Assembly (NCBI GenBank): GCA_028023455.1
Contig: JAQFVV010000446.1
Location: 62,001-126,000 of the forward strand
Direction of reading: 5' to 3'
Source of the DNA: Epiperipatus broadwayi
Taxonomy: Eukaryota > Onychophora > Udeonychophora > Euonychophora > Peripatidae
Length of the DNA: 64,000 nucleotides
The notes under the pieces were generated by a model. The model worked only from the letters and a program-made list of their open reading frames with translations. It was not told where the DNA came from and made no database searches. A program made the position numbers and the translations under genes. Position 1 is the first letter of the stretch; the number at the start of each line of letters is the position of its first letter. Positions 11,191 through 20,500 of this stretch are shown piece by piece.

Positions 11191-11595
11191 TCACATTTAT
11201 TTTCCCTGGACCCTCAATGTTAACCCTTTTATACTTGGAGAAGAATGTACATAAATCCAGTTAATATACATTTTTGTAGGTACTTTTTATATTCATTATG
11301 ACATGCAAATTATGTAATAATTGTTTATGATTTTATTTTTTAAAAAGTTCTTTCAATAAAAAGAACCTTCTTTTATATTGTAGAGTTTCTAACTTATCAG
11401 AAAATATTAGAATTCAAATGCTTTGCTCTTACACCTATTACATTTTTTATAAATTAGTTTAGAAATTGTAATGTATATATATATGATTCAAAACTTTTGA
11501 TTTATATAAACCCTTATAATAATGTATTTTAATAAATAATAAAAAAACTAAGAATTGTTTTTCTATAATAGATTTTAAACATAGGCAAAACTCCC
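11191..11595. other. AT-rich spacer, no gene seen
   Basis: No supported feature between the LINE end and the R2 copy. Confidence 0.4.
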
Positions 11596-11735
11596 CATGC
11601 AGTTATGCCACTCAGTACAAGCCAGAGTAATCAATGGATACAAGAAGGTTTGTGTACAAAATCCCTATCTAGTGCCTACTCATTCAATATCCCCAGACTA
11701 ATTTCTAGCTTGTGGCCTTCATCCGTGAAAAACAT
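11596..11735 (+). repeat. R2 repeat copy, interrupted by the PLE insertion
   Basis: Plus-strand R2 (CTCCCCATGCAGT, GCCACTCAGTACAAGCC, ATCAATGGATAC, AATCCCTATCTAGTGCCTAC, AATATCCCCAGACTA, TTGTGGCCTTC). It stops at the left edge of the PLE pair. ATCCGTGAAAAACAT at its end (11721-11735) recurs as ATCCGTGAAAACAT at 16529-16542. I could not recognise R2 continuing after 16542. Confidence 0.7.
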
Positions 11736-11910
11736 GACATCTTTCTTACAAATGAACACATACGAAAAGGCAAAAATTATAAGCATAATTCATTGGGATA
11801 TATATATATTTATAATTTTGTTAAAAAAACATTTGTTTTTCTTTCTAATATATATATGTCATATTATTATTACTATTTGTGGGATATTCCATGTAGTGAA
11901 AAAGCTAAAT

Positions 11911-11950
11911 GCTGACGTTTCAGTACAATATCAAGTACCTTCCTCAGAGC
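11911..11950 (-). ncRNA. Minimal hammerhead ribozyme at the 3' end of left PLE copy
   Basis: Minus strand: GCT / CTGAGGA / stem II with GTAC on both strands around TTGATATT / GAAA / CGTC / AGC. CTGAGGA fits the CUGANGA core. GAAACGTC has the invariant GAAA with a GUC-type cleavage site, and stem I is GCT/AGC. Stem III is only the self-complementary ACGT with no loop, the pattern of PLE minihammerheads that act as dimers. The stop codon of the endonuclease frame lies inside the core. Confidence 0.7.
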
Positions 11951-12510
11951 GTCCTCTTTCTCAAATCATAAGAATGCATGTGAGATTTAAAATCGTTTTT
12001 ATCGTTTTCTTTCTCCTCATATTTAAATTCTATTGGTTGAGAAGTTTTAAAATTTATTTTCTCTTCCAATAGTTTCTTCCAAATGTTGTTAATCTTCTTT
12101 AACTCACACCTTTCATTTATGCTCTTGGGCCTTTTAAAAATCTCTATAGCTTCTCTTAGCAATCTCTGGTCATATTGTTCAATTTTTGCTAAAATATTTG
12201 TTTTTTCAAAATTGATATCATGATTTGTTAATTTAATATGAGAATAAATAGCTGATGAATTGGATTTTTCTCTCACTGCCAGAATGTGTTCTTCCTTTCT
12301 AATATTTATTCTACGATTAGTCTGTCCTATATATGTATGTGGACAGACCCTACATGGAATTTCATACACACCATGACACTCCAAAGCAATTTTATCTTTA
12401 GGAAGAGGAAATATTTCACTAATTTTTTTATAAGTAGTGTAAATTGTGTGAATATTATTATTCTTTAAAATGTTACCAATTCTATCAGTTACTCCTTTAA
12501 TATATGGCAA
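11944..12510 (-). CDS. PLE-1 left copy, GIY-YIG endonuclease part (frameshifted off the RT)
   Basis: A 188-residue frame, the C-terminal part of the PLE polyprotein. GVY at residues 47-49 and YIG at 60-62 form the GIY-YIG signature. Two cysteines (53 and 56) sit between them, as in PLE-type GIY-YIG domains that include a zinc-binding insertion. QTNRRINIRKEEH follows with the expected Arg, and LREAIEIFKRPKSINERCE near residue 120 supplies a candidate catalytic Glu. In this family the domain nicks the target DNA to prime reverse transcription. It is separated from the RT by a 1-base loss in an A-run near 12541-12550: ten As here against eleven bases (four A, G, six A) in the right copy. The annotated Met is simply the first in frame. 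This copy keeps about seven codons (after KNNN) that the right copy lacks. Confidence 0.85.
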   Translation of the reverse strand: MPYIKGVTDRIGNILKNNNIHTIYTTYKKISEIFPLPKDKIALECHGVYEIPCRVCPHTYIGQTNRRINIRKEEHILAVREKSNSSAIYSHIKLTNHDINFEKTNILAKIEQYDQRLLREAIEIFKRPKSINERCELKKINNIWKKLLEEKINFKTSQPIEFKYEEKENDKNDFKSHMHSYDLRKRTL

Positions 12511-14189
12511 AATTGTCTTAATTTTTGATGTATCAAAATCTTTTTTTTTTGATATGTATAAGCCCTATTAATAATTTTGTAATTAAAACCATTATGAAGA
12601 AGCATTTTATTAGTAGCAAAAAGGTCCCGGTGAAAATGGCTATCATCAGAAAGTCTCTTTGTTCTATCCAATAATGTCTTTGCCACTGAAAATAGTTGTG
12701 CAGGATGGTGATGAGAGGAAAAATGCAGATATCTCCCAGTGTGTGTTGGTTTTTTATATATACCATGGGATAAAGAACCATCTTCCCTTCTTTCAATCAA
12801 AACATCTAAAAAAGGTAATTGATTATTATTTTCTATTTCCATGGTAAATTTAATATTGTTGTGAAGAGAGTTTAAAAAATTAAAAAAGTCATCAAGAGCA
12901 TGCTTACCATGAGGCCAAATAACAAAGGTATCATCAACATACCTCAGCCATATAGATGGTTTTTTAACTGCTAAAGTCAAAATTTTATTTTCCAAATCCT
13001 CCATAAAAATAGAAGCTAATGCTGGAGAAATTGGTGAACCCATAGCTAGACCTGATGTTTGTTTATACATCTGCCCATCAAAAACAAAAAATGTATTCGA
13101 TAAGCAGTGTTCAATCAAAACCACAGCAAAATTAGGCAACTGAATATTTTTTAAAACTTGAATCGCTTCATTTACAGGTACACTAGTAAAAAGTGAAACA
13201 ATGTCAAAACTTACCAAAATATCATTCTTAGTCAATTTAATATCCCGGATAAGCTCAAGAAAATGATTAGCATCTTTAACATATGATGACATCGTTGTTA
13301 AATGCGGCTGTAAAAAAGAAGTCAAAAAACGAGCTAGTGTCTGTGTAGGTGAACCAACTGCACTTACAATCGGTCTCAATGGAATATCTGGCTTGTGAAC
13401 TTTTGGTAAACCATATAATTTTGGATAAAAAGAAGATTTTTCCCTCGGAGTAAGCTGTATCTTTGTTTCTAAATCTAGATCAGTAGAATAAATTAATGCT
13501 TTCGTTTTCTTTTCAAGATAAGTCATAGGATCTCTATAAATTTTTTTATAAATATTATCATTTAATAAATCATGTATTTTTTTAAAATAATCAGCCTTAT
13601 TTAAAATTACTGTAGTATTACCCTTATCTGCCGGAAGAATAGTAATAGATTTGTCATTTTTTAAAGCAAACAAAGCTCTTCTTTCATTAATTGATAAATT
13701 AGTTTTAGGTGGTTTTGCCTTATTTAAAATATCGTATATTTTTCCCCTCACTATATCTGCATCCCCGCAAGGTATTTTTGATAGACTACTTTCCACTCTG
13801 CAAATAATATCCTCAAAAGGTAATTTTGTTGGTGTTATTGCAAAATTAAAACCTTTATTTAAAACTTTTAGTTCAAAGTCTGATAATTTTCTATCAGATA
13901 AATTCTTTACAGCGTGCACACTTCCTCGTTCAGACAAAGACAAAGATAGTATTTCCTGTTTCTTTGTAAGTAGTTTGTTAAATTTATTCATTTGCCTTCG
14001 AAATTTAAAATCACCTTCTTTAGTCACTCTAAAATAAACGGTTTTATCACAAATTGCCCATAATGTTGGATGAAAAGTATTACTTAATAAAAGGCGGAGT
14101 TGTAACAATTTTTTATCTAAAAAGTCTAACTCAACTGTAAAAGAAATGGACTTTATCCTAGCTGTTGTAAAATTTCCTTCCATACGCAT
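12489..14189 (-). CDS. PLE-1 left copy, Penelope-type reverse transcriptase
   Basis: 566 residues. Motifs in order: ILPADKG at about 184-190, typical of the PLE N-terminal region; YPKLYGLPKVHKP at 255-267; RPIVSAVGSPTQ at 272-283; motif A SFDIVSLFTSVP at 327-338 with Asp329; motif B GLAMGSPISP at 380-389; motif C YVDD at 417-420, both Asp intact; LPFLDVLIER at 458-467. The enzyme makes cDNA from element RNA at a nicked target. The last 15 or so residues are read out of frame after the A-run deletion, so the GIY-YIG domain is lost from this reading. The first 21 residues come from unique central sequence, and the start is uncertain; the true N-terminus may be truncated. RT plus EN together would be near family length, about 750 residues. 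Confidence 0.9.
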   Translation of the reverse strand: MRMEGNFTTARIKSISFTVELDFLDKKLLQLRLLLSNTFHPTLWAICDKTVYFRVTKEGDFKFRRQMNKFNKLLTKKQEILSLSLSERGSVHAVKNLSDRKLSDFELKVLNKGFNFAITPTKLPFEDIICRVESSLSKIPCGDADIVRGKIYDILNKAKPPKTNLSINERRALFALKNDKSITILPADKGNTTVILNKADYFKKIHDLLNDNIYKKIYRDPMTYLEKKTKALIYSTDLDLETKIQLTPREKSSFYPKLYGLPKVHKPDIPLRPIVSAVGSPTQTLARFLTSFLQPHLTTMSSYVKDANHFLELIRDIKLTKNDILVSFDIVSLFTSVPVNEAIQVLKNIQLPNFAVVLIEHCLSNTFFVFDGQMYKQTSGLAMGSPISPALASIFMEDLENKILTLAVKKPSIWLRYVDDTFVIWPHGKHALDDFFNFLNSLHNNIKFTMEIENNNQLPFLDVLIERREDGSLSHGIYKKPTHTGRYLHFSSHHHPAQLFSVAKTLLDRTKRLSDDSHFHRDLFATNKMLLHNGFNYKIINRAYTYQKKKILIHQKLRQFCHILKE

Positions 14190-14266
14190 ACGAAGAAAAT
14201 TGACGCAGTTTTGAATAAGGCAAGTTTTGATATTTTAACTTCTTTTATTAGAAATACAAGAAAAAA
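14132..14266. other. Unique centre of the head-to-head PLE pair
   Basis: Between the arms the two copies diverge abruptly just before the shared (K/E)LDFLDKK reading. The 135 bp contains both candidate start codons. The two arms are therefore truncated or joined at the same 5' point. A shared promoter for divergent transcription is possible but no motif shows it. Confidence 0.6.
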
Positions 14267-15284
14267 GTTAGACTTTTTAGATAAAAAATTGTTACAACTC
14301 AGCCTTTTATTAAGTAATACTTTTCATCCAACATTATGGTCAATTTGTGATAAAATCGTTTATTTTAGAGTGACTAAAGAAGGTGATTTTAAATTTCGAA
14401 GGCAAATGAATAAATTTAACAAACTACTTACAAAGAAACAGGAAATACTATCTTTGTCTTTGTCTGAACGAGGAAGTGTGCACGCTGTAAAGAATTTATC
14501 TGATAGAAAATTATCAGACTTTGAACTAAAAGTTTTAAATAAAGGTTTTAATTTTGCAATAACACCAACAAAATTACCTTTTGAGGATATTATTTGCAGA
14601 GTGGAAAGTAGTCTATCAAAAATACCTTGCGGGGATGCAGATATAGTGAGGGGAAAAATATACGATATTTTAAATAAGGCAAAACCACCTAAAACTAATT
14701 TATCAATTAATGAAAGAAGAGCTTTGTTTGCTTTAAAAAATGACAAATCTATTACTATTCTTCCGGCAGATAAGGGTAATACTACAGTAATTTTAAATAA
14801 GGCTGATTATTTTAAAAAAATACATTATTTATTAAATGATAATATTTATAAAAAAATTTATAGAGATCCTATGACTTATCTTGAAAAGAAAACGAAAGCA
14901 TTAATTTATTCTACTGATGTAGATTTAGAAACAAAGATACAGCTTACTCCGAGGGAAAAATCTTCTTTTTATCCAAAATTATATGGTTTACCAAAAGTTC
15001 ACAAGCCAGATATTCCATTGAGACCGATTGTAAGTGCAGTTGGTTTACCTACACAGACACTAGCTCGTTTTTTGACTTCTTTTTTACAGCCGCATTTAAC
15101 AACGATGTCATCATATGTTAAAGATGCTAATCATTTTCTTGAGCTTATCCGGGATATTAAATTGACTAAGAATGATATTTTGGTAAGTTTTGACATTGTT
15201 TCACTTTTTACTAGTGTACCTGTAAATGAAGCGATTCAAGTTTTTAAAAAAATATTCAGTTGCCTAATTTTGCTGTGGTTTTGA
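14211..15284 (+). CDS. PLE-1 right copy, reverse transcriptase N-terminal part (broken)
   Basis: 357 residues, nearly identical to the left copy from KLDFLDKK on. It carries the ILPADKG, YPKLYGLPKVHKP, RPIVSAVG and motif A SFDIVSLFTSVP segments. It ends after a 2-base expansion in the T/A run at about 15240-15252 (one extra T, one extra A relative to the left copy), which throws it out of frame before motif B. Most other differences from the left copy are single substitutions, for example a Pro where the left copy has SPT (GLPTQ against GSPTQ). The Met and first residues derive from the unique centre, so the biological start is unknown. Confidence 0.85.
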   Translation: MNKASFDILTSFIRNTRKKLDFLDKKLLQLSLLLSNTFHPTLWSICDKIVYFRVTKEGDFKFRRQMNKFNKLLTKKQEILSLSLSERGSVHAVKNLSDRKLSDFELKVLNKGFNFAITPTKLPFEDIICRVESSLSKIPCGDADIVRGKIYDILNKAKPPKTNLSINERRALFALKNDKSITILPADKGNTTVILNKADYFKKIHYLLNDNIYKKIYRDPMTYLEKKTKALIYSTDVDLETKIQLTPREKSSFYPKLYGLPKVHKPDIPLRPIVSAVGLPTQTLARFLTSFLQPHLTTMSSYVKDANHFLELIRDIKLTKNDILVSFDIVSLFTSVPVNEAIQVFKKIFSCLILLWF

Positions 15285-16435
15285 TTGAACACTGCTTATC
15301 GAATACATTTTTTGTTTTTGATGGGCAGATGTATAAACAAATATCAGGTCTAGCTATGGGTTCACCAATTTCTCCAGCATTAGCTTCTATTTTTATGGAG
15401 GATTTGGAAAATAAAATTTTGACTTTAGCAGTTAAAAAACCATCTATATGGCTGAGGTATGTTGATAATACCTTTGTTATTTGGCCTCATGGTAAGCATG
15501 CTCTTGATGACTTTTTTAATTTTTTAAACTCTCTTCACAACAATATTAAATTTACCATGGAAATAGAAAATAATAATCAATTACCATTTTTAGATGTTTT
15601 GATTGAAAGAAGGGAAGATGGTTCTTTATCCCATGGTATATATAAAAAACCAACACACACTGGGAGATATCTGCATTTTCCCTCTCATCACCATCCTGCA
15701 CAACTATTTTCAGTGGCAAAGACATTATTGGATAGAACAAAGAGACTTTCTGATGATAGCCATTTTCACCGGGACCTTTTTGCTACTAATAAAATGCTTC
15801 TTCATAATGGTTTTAATTACAAAATTATTAATAGGGCTTATACATATCAAAAGAAAAAAGATTTTGATACATCAAAAATTAAGATAATTTTGCCATATAT
15901 TAAAGGAGTAACTGATAAAATTGGTAACATTTTAAAGAATAATACTTATAAAAAAATTAGTGAAATATTTCCTCTTCCTAAAGATAAAATTGCTTTGGAG
16001 TGTCATGGTGTGTATGAAATTCCATGTAGGGTCTGTCCACATACATATATAGGACAGACTAATCGTAGAATAAATATTAGAAAGGAAGAACACATTCTGG
16101 CAGTGAGAGAAAAATCCAATTCATCAGCTATTTATTCTCATATTAAATTAACAAATCATGATATCAATTTTGAAAAAATAAATATTTTAGCAAAAATTGA
16201 ACAATATGACCAGAGATTGCTAAGAGAAGTTATAGAGATTTTTAAAAGGCCCAAGAGCATAAATGAAAGGTGTGAGTTAAAGAAGATTAACAACATTTGG
16301 AAGAAACTATTGGAAGAGAAAATAAATTTTAAAATTTTTCAACCAATAGAATTTAAATATGAGGAGAAAGAAAACGATAAAAACGATTTTAAATCTCACA
16401 TGCATTCTTATGATTTGAGAAAGAGGACGCTCTGA
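15260..16435 (+). CDS. PLE-1 right copy, RT motifs B-C plus GIY-YIG endonuclease (broken, RT-dead)
   Basis: 391 residues continuing the RT after the frameshift. Motif B GLAMGSPISP is intact. Motif C reads YVDN (residues 67-70; GATAAT at the second pair of codons) instead of YVDD, so a catalytic Asp is lost. The RT runs uninterrupted into the endonuclease: GVY at 250-252, YIG at 263-265, then QTNRRINIRKEEH and the RCELKKINNIW segment. This copy shows how the two domains join in one frame. The stop TGA is part of the hammerhead core CTGAGGA. With the left copy, damage is complementary: here the RT is dead and split, there the endonuclease is out of frame. Confidence 0.88.
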   Translation: MPNFAVVLIEHCLSNTFFVFDGQMYKQISGLAMGSPISPALASIFMEDLENKILTLAVKKPSIWLRYVDNTFVIWPHGKHALDDFFNFLNSLHNNIKFTMEIENNNQLPFLDVLIERREDGSLSHGIYKKPTHTGRYLHFPSHHHPAQLFSVAKTLLDRTKRLSDDSHFHRDLFATNKMLLHNGFNYKIINRAYTYQKKKDFDTSKIKIILPYIKGVTDKIGNILKNNTYKKISEIFPLPKDKIALECHGVYEIPCRVCPHTYIGQTNRRINIRKEEHILAVREKSNSSAIYSHIKLTNHDINFEKINILAKIEQYDQRLLREVIEIFKRPKSINERCELKKINNIWKKLLEEKINFKIFQPIEFKYEEKENDKNDFKSHMHSYDLRKRTL

Positions 16436-16468
16436 GGAAGGTACTTGATATTGTACTGAAACGTCAGC
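16429..16468 (+). ncRNA. Minimal hammerhead ribozyme at the 3' end of right PLE copy
   Basis: Same structure as the left copy: stem I GCT (16429-16431) with AGC (16466-16468); core CTGAGGA at 16432-16438; stem II GTAC/GTAC; GAAA at 16458-16461; cleavage-type GTC at 16463-16465. The two copies of this ribozyme lie at opposite ends of the inverted pair, in opposite orientation. Stem III is the palindrome ACGT without a loop, so cleavage in cis by a monomer is unlikely and a dimer is expected. Confidence 0.7.
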
Positions 16469-16597
16469 ATTTAGCTTTTTCACTACACGGAATATCCCGC
16501 AAATAGTAATAATAATATGACATCTTTTATCCGTGAAAACATTAGAATTAATATATATATAACAGGATGGAAGATTGATCATATCTGGGATGATGAC

Positions 16598-16812
16598 AAA
16601 TCATCATCAATCTCAGTTCAAAATATTATATAATGAGCAATATCAAAAAATATAAATATTTTAAGATGTAAGTAAATTTTGGATGTTAAACATTACTTTA
16701 ATATCATTCAAACTATGCTATAAAAATTATCTCTTATAATACTTACATTTTTTGATATTTCTCAATATATAATACTCAATATATAATATTTTTAACTGGG
16801 ATTGATGATGAT
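16598..16812. repeat. Imperfect inverted repeat
   Basis: CATCATCAATCTCAGTTCAAAA-type sequence near 16603 through TGTAAGTAAA near 16678 is mirrored by TACTTACATTTTTTGATATT (about 16738) through GGGATTGATGATG (about 16810). The right arm has a small internal duplication (CAATATATAATACT). No target duplication was found. Confidence 0.6.
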
Positions 16813-17585
16813 TTGCTATCACACCAGGTTCAATTACTCTTAATATTTATATCTTATTTTACTTGGGGTTGATGATGATTTTTTCATCATCTAAGGTACA
16901 ACCACCCTGACTACTCCATCCCATTATAATATATATATTGAAATGATATATTCATTCAATCTCCCCATTTCACTTACTATATCCCATAATAATACCTGTA
17001 TTAACTTCAATCCCCATTGAATGCATGTATATCAATATATCTGTATATCCATACATCTGTACATATATATCTGTTTGAACATTATTATATATGTATCAGC
17101 ATACCTATATATATATATGAATACATGCTGTAACAGCATATTTATATTTAAATGTTTAGATCATTAATTATTATAAATTTATGTGTTGTGAGTTTATTTC
17201 ATTATTTTTCATTAGAATCATATATATATACCAATGTGGGGCTCTGAATCATAGATTCCATATCATTATAGCCTTGAATCATAGATTCTATATTGTTTGT
17301 ATAGCGACACAAACTTTGAGGGATAAATATTATTAATAATAATTTCATATATTAAATGTATTGTAAAATAGTAGATAATAAAATAATGGAGACTTTGAAA
17401 ATTAAATAAATAAAATTTAAATGAATGGATCACTTGCTTAAAAATATAATTTTAAAATTAGGCATTAGAGTAAGAATACATATATATATATATATATTGA
17501 AAAGAAAAAGGCATCGCATTAATATCCTATGATAAATAATATATTATCGTATAAGTAAAGGTATAGTTAAAATAAAGTTAGTTTT
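16813..17585. other. AT-rich DNA, no gene seen
   Basis: Contains AT microsatellites (about 17480) and a short local duplication (GAATCATAGATTC at about 17247 and 17277). It may hold the 5' LTR or leader of the following retroelement, but no LTR pair could be identified. Confidence 0.35.
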
Positions 17586-18895
17586 ATGATTAAGAGAAGT
17601 AAGTATAAAATATTTTCTTCTAATACTGAGGATAATATAGAAATGCAAACTGAGGTACTTTGTTCAAATATAGTTGATGATGCTATGAATAGTATCAATG
17701 AACAAATAGATATAGGTGTATCTGAGAGTAATTCTACGTTAGATATTCATGTTACAGAAACTACGGATATTATTGATAAACCTATAGAAAATAAAACCAG
17801 TGATAATAATCTATCATTTAAGTCAAATGATGTTAACGATGCAACAAATGATGGAAAATTTAAATGCAAATATGAAAGCAGAAATCAAAGATTTGAAAGT
17901 AGATTTGTCTACAAATATGGATACCAGGATGGAAAATATGAAAGCAGAGATCAATGATATGAAAGCAGATATCACAAATGAATTATCAATAAAGTTAGAT
18001 AATATAAAAATAGATTTAAAGAATGAGGTATCACAAATACAAACGAATATGAATAATGAAATTAAAAAAAAATTCAAAAGGTTATTGAAGAAACAGATCT
18101 TAAGTGTCAAAAAAGATTTTTTGAATTGGAAACAAAAATAGAAAACAATTTTTTAGGAATAAAAACTGTATACAATCATCTCCAAATTGATATGTATAAA
18201 ATCCAAGAAGAGACTGAAAAGGTTATAGATGAGAAAATAAAAGATGTCCAAGTAGAAATTAATAACCAAGAAAAGAAAATTCAGTCTATGGAAAAAGATT
18301 TTCAGTGTTTAAATGTGAAACAAAATTTGATTGATTCAGATGTAAAGTTAAATAAAGATAATATTGATATTTAATCAATTGGAAAATAAAAATATTAAAG
18401 TAGATCAAACCATAAAAGTTTTGAAGGATTAATTTGAGAAAGGAAGAAAAATAATGATGGAAAATTATACACAAGCTGGTAAAAATATTAAATTATCTAA
18501 TATTAAAGAAGACGCTACTTCAGATAAATTTAATCAAATATTAGAAGTTATTAATAGGATAAAGGAAGATCCTAATAAAAAGGAACATCAAGATGAAATG
18601 GTGATTGAAATGGAAAACATGCAAAGGCAACAAAATAATAATGATAATATTAGTTATTTTATAGAAGACTTTGCTCACCATCACAATCAACAGTCATCTA
18701 TAAATCTGCAAAAAGAAAATGTTAGCAATACAAATCACACGTTACAGTCTAATGTTGTAAATCAATTTTTAAAATTAAAACATTTTCAAGGGTTTACAAA
18801 TGAAGCTCCAATAGAGCATCTAAAAAGTTCAAATTTATATTTTTCAGTAAATAGTAATTTAACAGAAAGTGAAAAATTGATAGTAGCATACAGTC
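17586..18895 (+). pseudogene. Ty3-like gag relic, N-terminal part with coiled coil
   Basis: Reads in three consecutive frames. An acidic N-terminus (17586 to about 17850) has no recognisable domain. A long coiled-coil-like Lys/Asp/Glu repeat follows (MENMKAEINDMKADI, then IKLDNIKIDLKNEV) to about 18420 across a frameshift and stops. Then 18454-18895 ends in capsid-like sequence, LKHFQGFTNEAPIEHLKS and NLTESEKLIVAYS. Capsid reading resumes after the inserted hairpin at 19282. A coiled-coil N-terminus before a Ty3-type capsid fits several invertebrate gypsy lineages. No zinc knuckle is seen. It is dead: frameshift near 17850, stop at 18373, insertion at 18896. Confidence 0.65.
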
Positions 18896-19281
18896 GTATT
18901 TTTATATTGGACTATTTCCATCATCTAATATGTGTGTTGAATGTCTTTAGAAAAGTTTAATTTTTAGTTAAATATTCCAAATGCATTCAACTGTTAGCAA
19001 TATCACACCAAACAGGTTAGTATATGCACCAACTCTCGAAACGTTGTGTATATACTAACCTGTTTGCTTTGATATTACTAACAGTTAGTGCATATACTAA
19101 TCTGTTTGCTGTGATATTACTAACATTTGTTTGCTGTGATATTACTAACAGTTGAATGCATTTGAAATATTTAACTAAAAATTAAACTTTTCTAAAGACA
19201 TTCAACACACATATTAGATGATGGAAATAGTCCATAAAAATACAGCTAGAACACCATCATCACAAACCTTCAGAAAAACAC
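18896..19281. mobile_element. Hairpin insertion 2, inside gag
   Basis: A 386-bp insertion between exact 12-bp duplications TAGCATACAGTC (18884-18895 and 19282-19293). Inverted arms run about 18896-19029 and 19046-19243. The right arm is longer because a TGTTTGCTGTGATATTACTA unit is repeated three times. A 38-bp tail (19244-19281) is present only on the right. At the centre, CTCGAAACGTTG resembles the 3' half of a PLE-type hammerhead (GAAACGT) without a matching CUGANGA. The gag reading resumes across it, which confirms the boundaries. Confidence 0.75.
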
Positions 19282-19616
19282 TAGCATACAGTCATTTACA
19301 AGGTGATGCTTTATCATGGTGAGAATCATTTTTCCAAATACCGAAAACTTTTGAAGAATATCAAAAATTATTGATAAAGAATTTTTGTAATAGTGATCAT
19401 CAAGAATCACTGTTATATCAAATACTTCAGGAAAAATATAAATATATACCAGGTGAAACCATTACTAAATTTTTTAGAAGACAAGTACCAAAACTGAAAA
19501 CCCTTGATATATATCATTTTAGCCAAAATCAAATTATTCGTATTGTAAAACATAACTTACCTATGAAAATTGAGCAGTCTTTATTATTTTCTAACGCGCA
19601 AAATATTGAATAAATT
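19282..19616 (+). pseudogene. Ty3-like gag capsid, C-terminal part
   Basis: Continues the capsid after the hairpin: HLQGDALSW (the LxGxAxxW core common to gypsy capsids), a stop, then ESFFQIPKTFEEYQKLLIKNF, ETITKFFRRQVPKLKTL, and a terminal region ending at 19615. Capsid assembly around RNA is the family role. The stop after SW and the insertion break it. Confidence 0.65.
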
Positions 19617-20500
19617 ATAGATATTTTAAATAATCATTGACTCAAATAACCAAAATGTTAATCAAAATTATTTTGAAAGAAAGAACATATTCAAGTAAAT
19701 GTTATTAATTATAAAAAAGAAAACGACTTTTAATCATTCGCGAAGTACAACAACGAAGAGTGATAATAATGCAGAAGTTAAATTAAGTTCTGATACACAT
19801 CAAATTTCAAAAATTAACAGTATAGCATCTACTAGTGGATTAAATAAAAGTAAAATAGGGTATAATAAAAATATATCCAAAACAACAGCAAAATTAAATT
19901 AAAGAGGGTCTTCGGAAATAGTTCCTCTCCTCAAAGACCCATATTTAAAACGAGGAACAAAAATAAAATTGTAGTTAAACAAATCACCAACATAATATGT
20001 TCAGAGGAAGCTTGTCCATTAATTAATATTATGTTTGAAGATTTGCAAATTAAAGCCTAATTAGATAGTGGTAGCCAAATATCTGTAATATCTGAAGAGT
20101 TTTATAAAAGGTTGATGGATAAAAATCCACATATCAAAACTTTACCTTTAAAATCAGTACAGATTACCCTAGCTAATAATAAAAGGGCAACATTAATTCA
20201 AAAGCAAATTTGGATCAAACTAACTATTAATCAAACATGTATTTATCATGTATTTTTGATATTAACTGGACTTATTCATGAAATGATATTGGGAGTAGAT
20301 TTTTTACACCTGAACAAATGTTTGATTGATTTTAAAAATAATATAGTTAATGTAGATGATAAAGTTTTAAAGATGACATTATCACCAAAGTATGATTTCA
20401 AACATATCAGAAATACTTGTAAAATCACAAATTGCTGAATCAAATTTGATTGATAGCGATAATGTTAATAAATTATAATTTATTCATATATTAAAGCCCT
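19617..20500 (+). pseudogene. Ty3-like aspartic protease relic, with possible scrap of pol end
   Basis: A linker (about 19699-19960, LLKDPYLKRGTKIK near its end) leads into a retropepsin: a stop directly before LDSGSQISVIS (catalytic DSG) near 20060, a middle segment SVQITLANNKRATLIQKQ, and the second signature EMILGVDFLHLNKCLIDF near 20280-20335. Retroviral-type protease normally matures Gag-Pol. No reverse transcriptase, RNase H or integrase core follows. At about 20466-20510 a short reading FIHILKPYRGK resembles the (V)HVNRLKPYRG tail that often closes gypsy integrases, which would mean an internal deletion of most of pol; that last point is weak. Confidence 0.6.

Larger units (their letters stand above)
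11736..16528. mobile_element. Head-to-head pair of Penelope-like elements (PLE-1)
   Basis: Two near-identical PLE copies form arms of an inverted repeat: about 11852-14131 (minus) and 14267-16520 (plus), with a unique centre of about 135 bp. Their 5' ends face each other and their 3' ends face out. Flanking ATCCGTGAAA(A)ACAT copies at 11721-11735 and 16529-16542 look like a target duplication with one indel, so the pair probably arrived as one event. A one-sided extension (11736-11851) lies outside the left arm. PLEs encode a reverse transcriptase related to telomerase plus a GIY-YIG endonuclease. Both domains are present in each arm, but each copy has its own frameshift. Confidence 0.8.

Noticed and set aside
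13651-14746. Frames antisense to the PLE reverse transcriptase, present in both arms
   Set aside because: They are mirror readings of conserved RT sequence and appear twice only because the arms are inverted copies.
16519-16528. GACATCTTT shared by 11737 and 16519 as the PLE target duplication
   Set aside because: The adjacent ATCCGTGAAA(A)ACAT pair is longer and lies outside both shared GACATCTTT copies, so it better marks the insertion edges.
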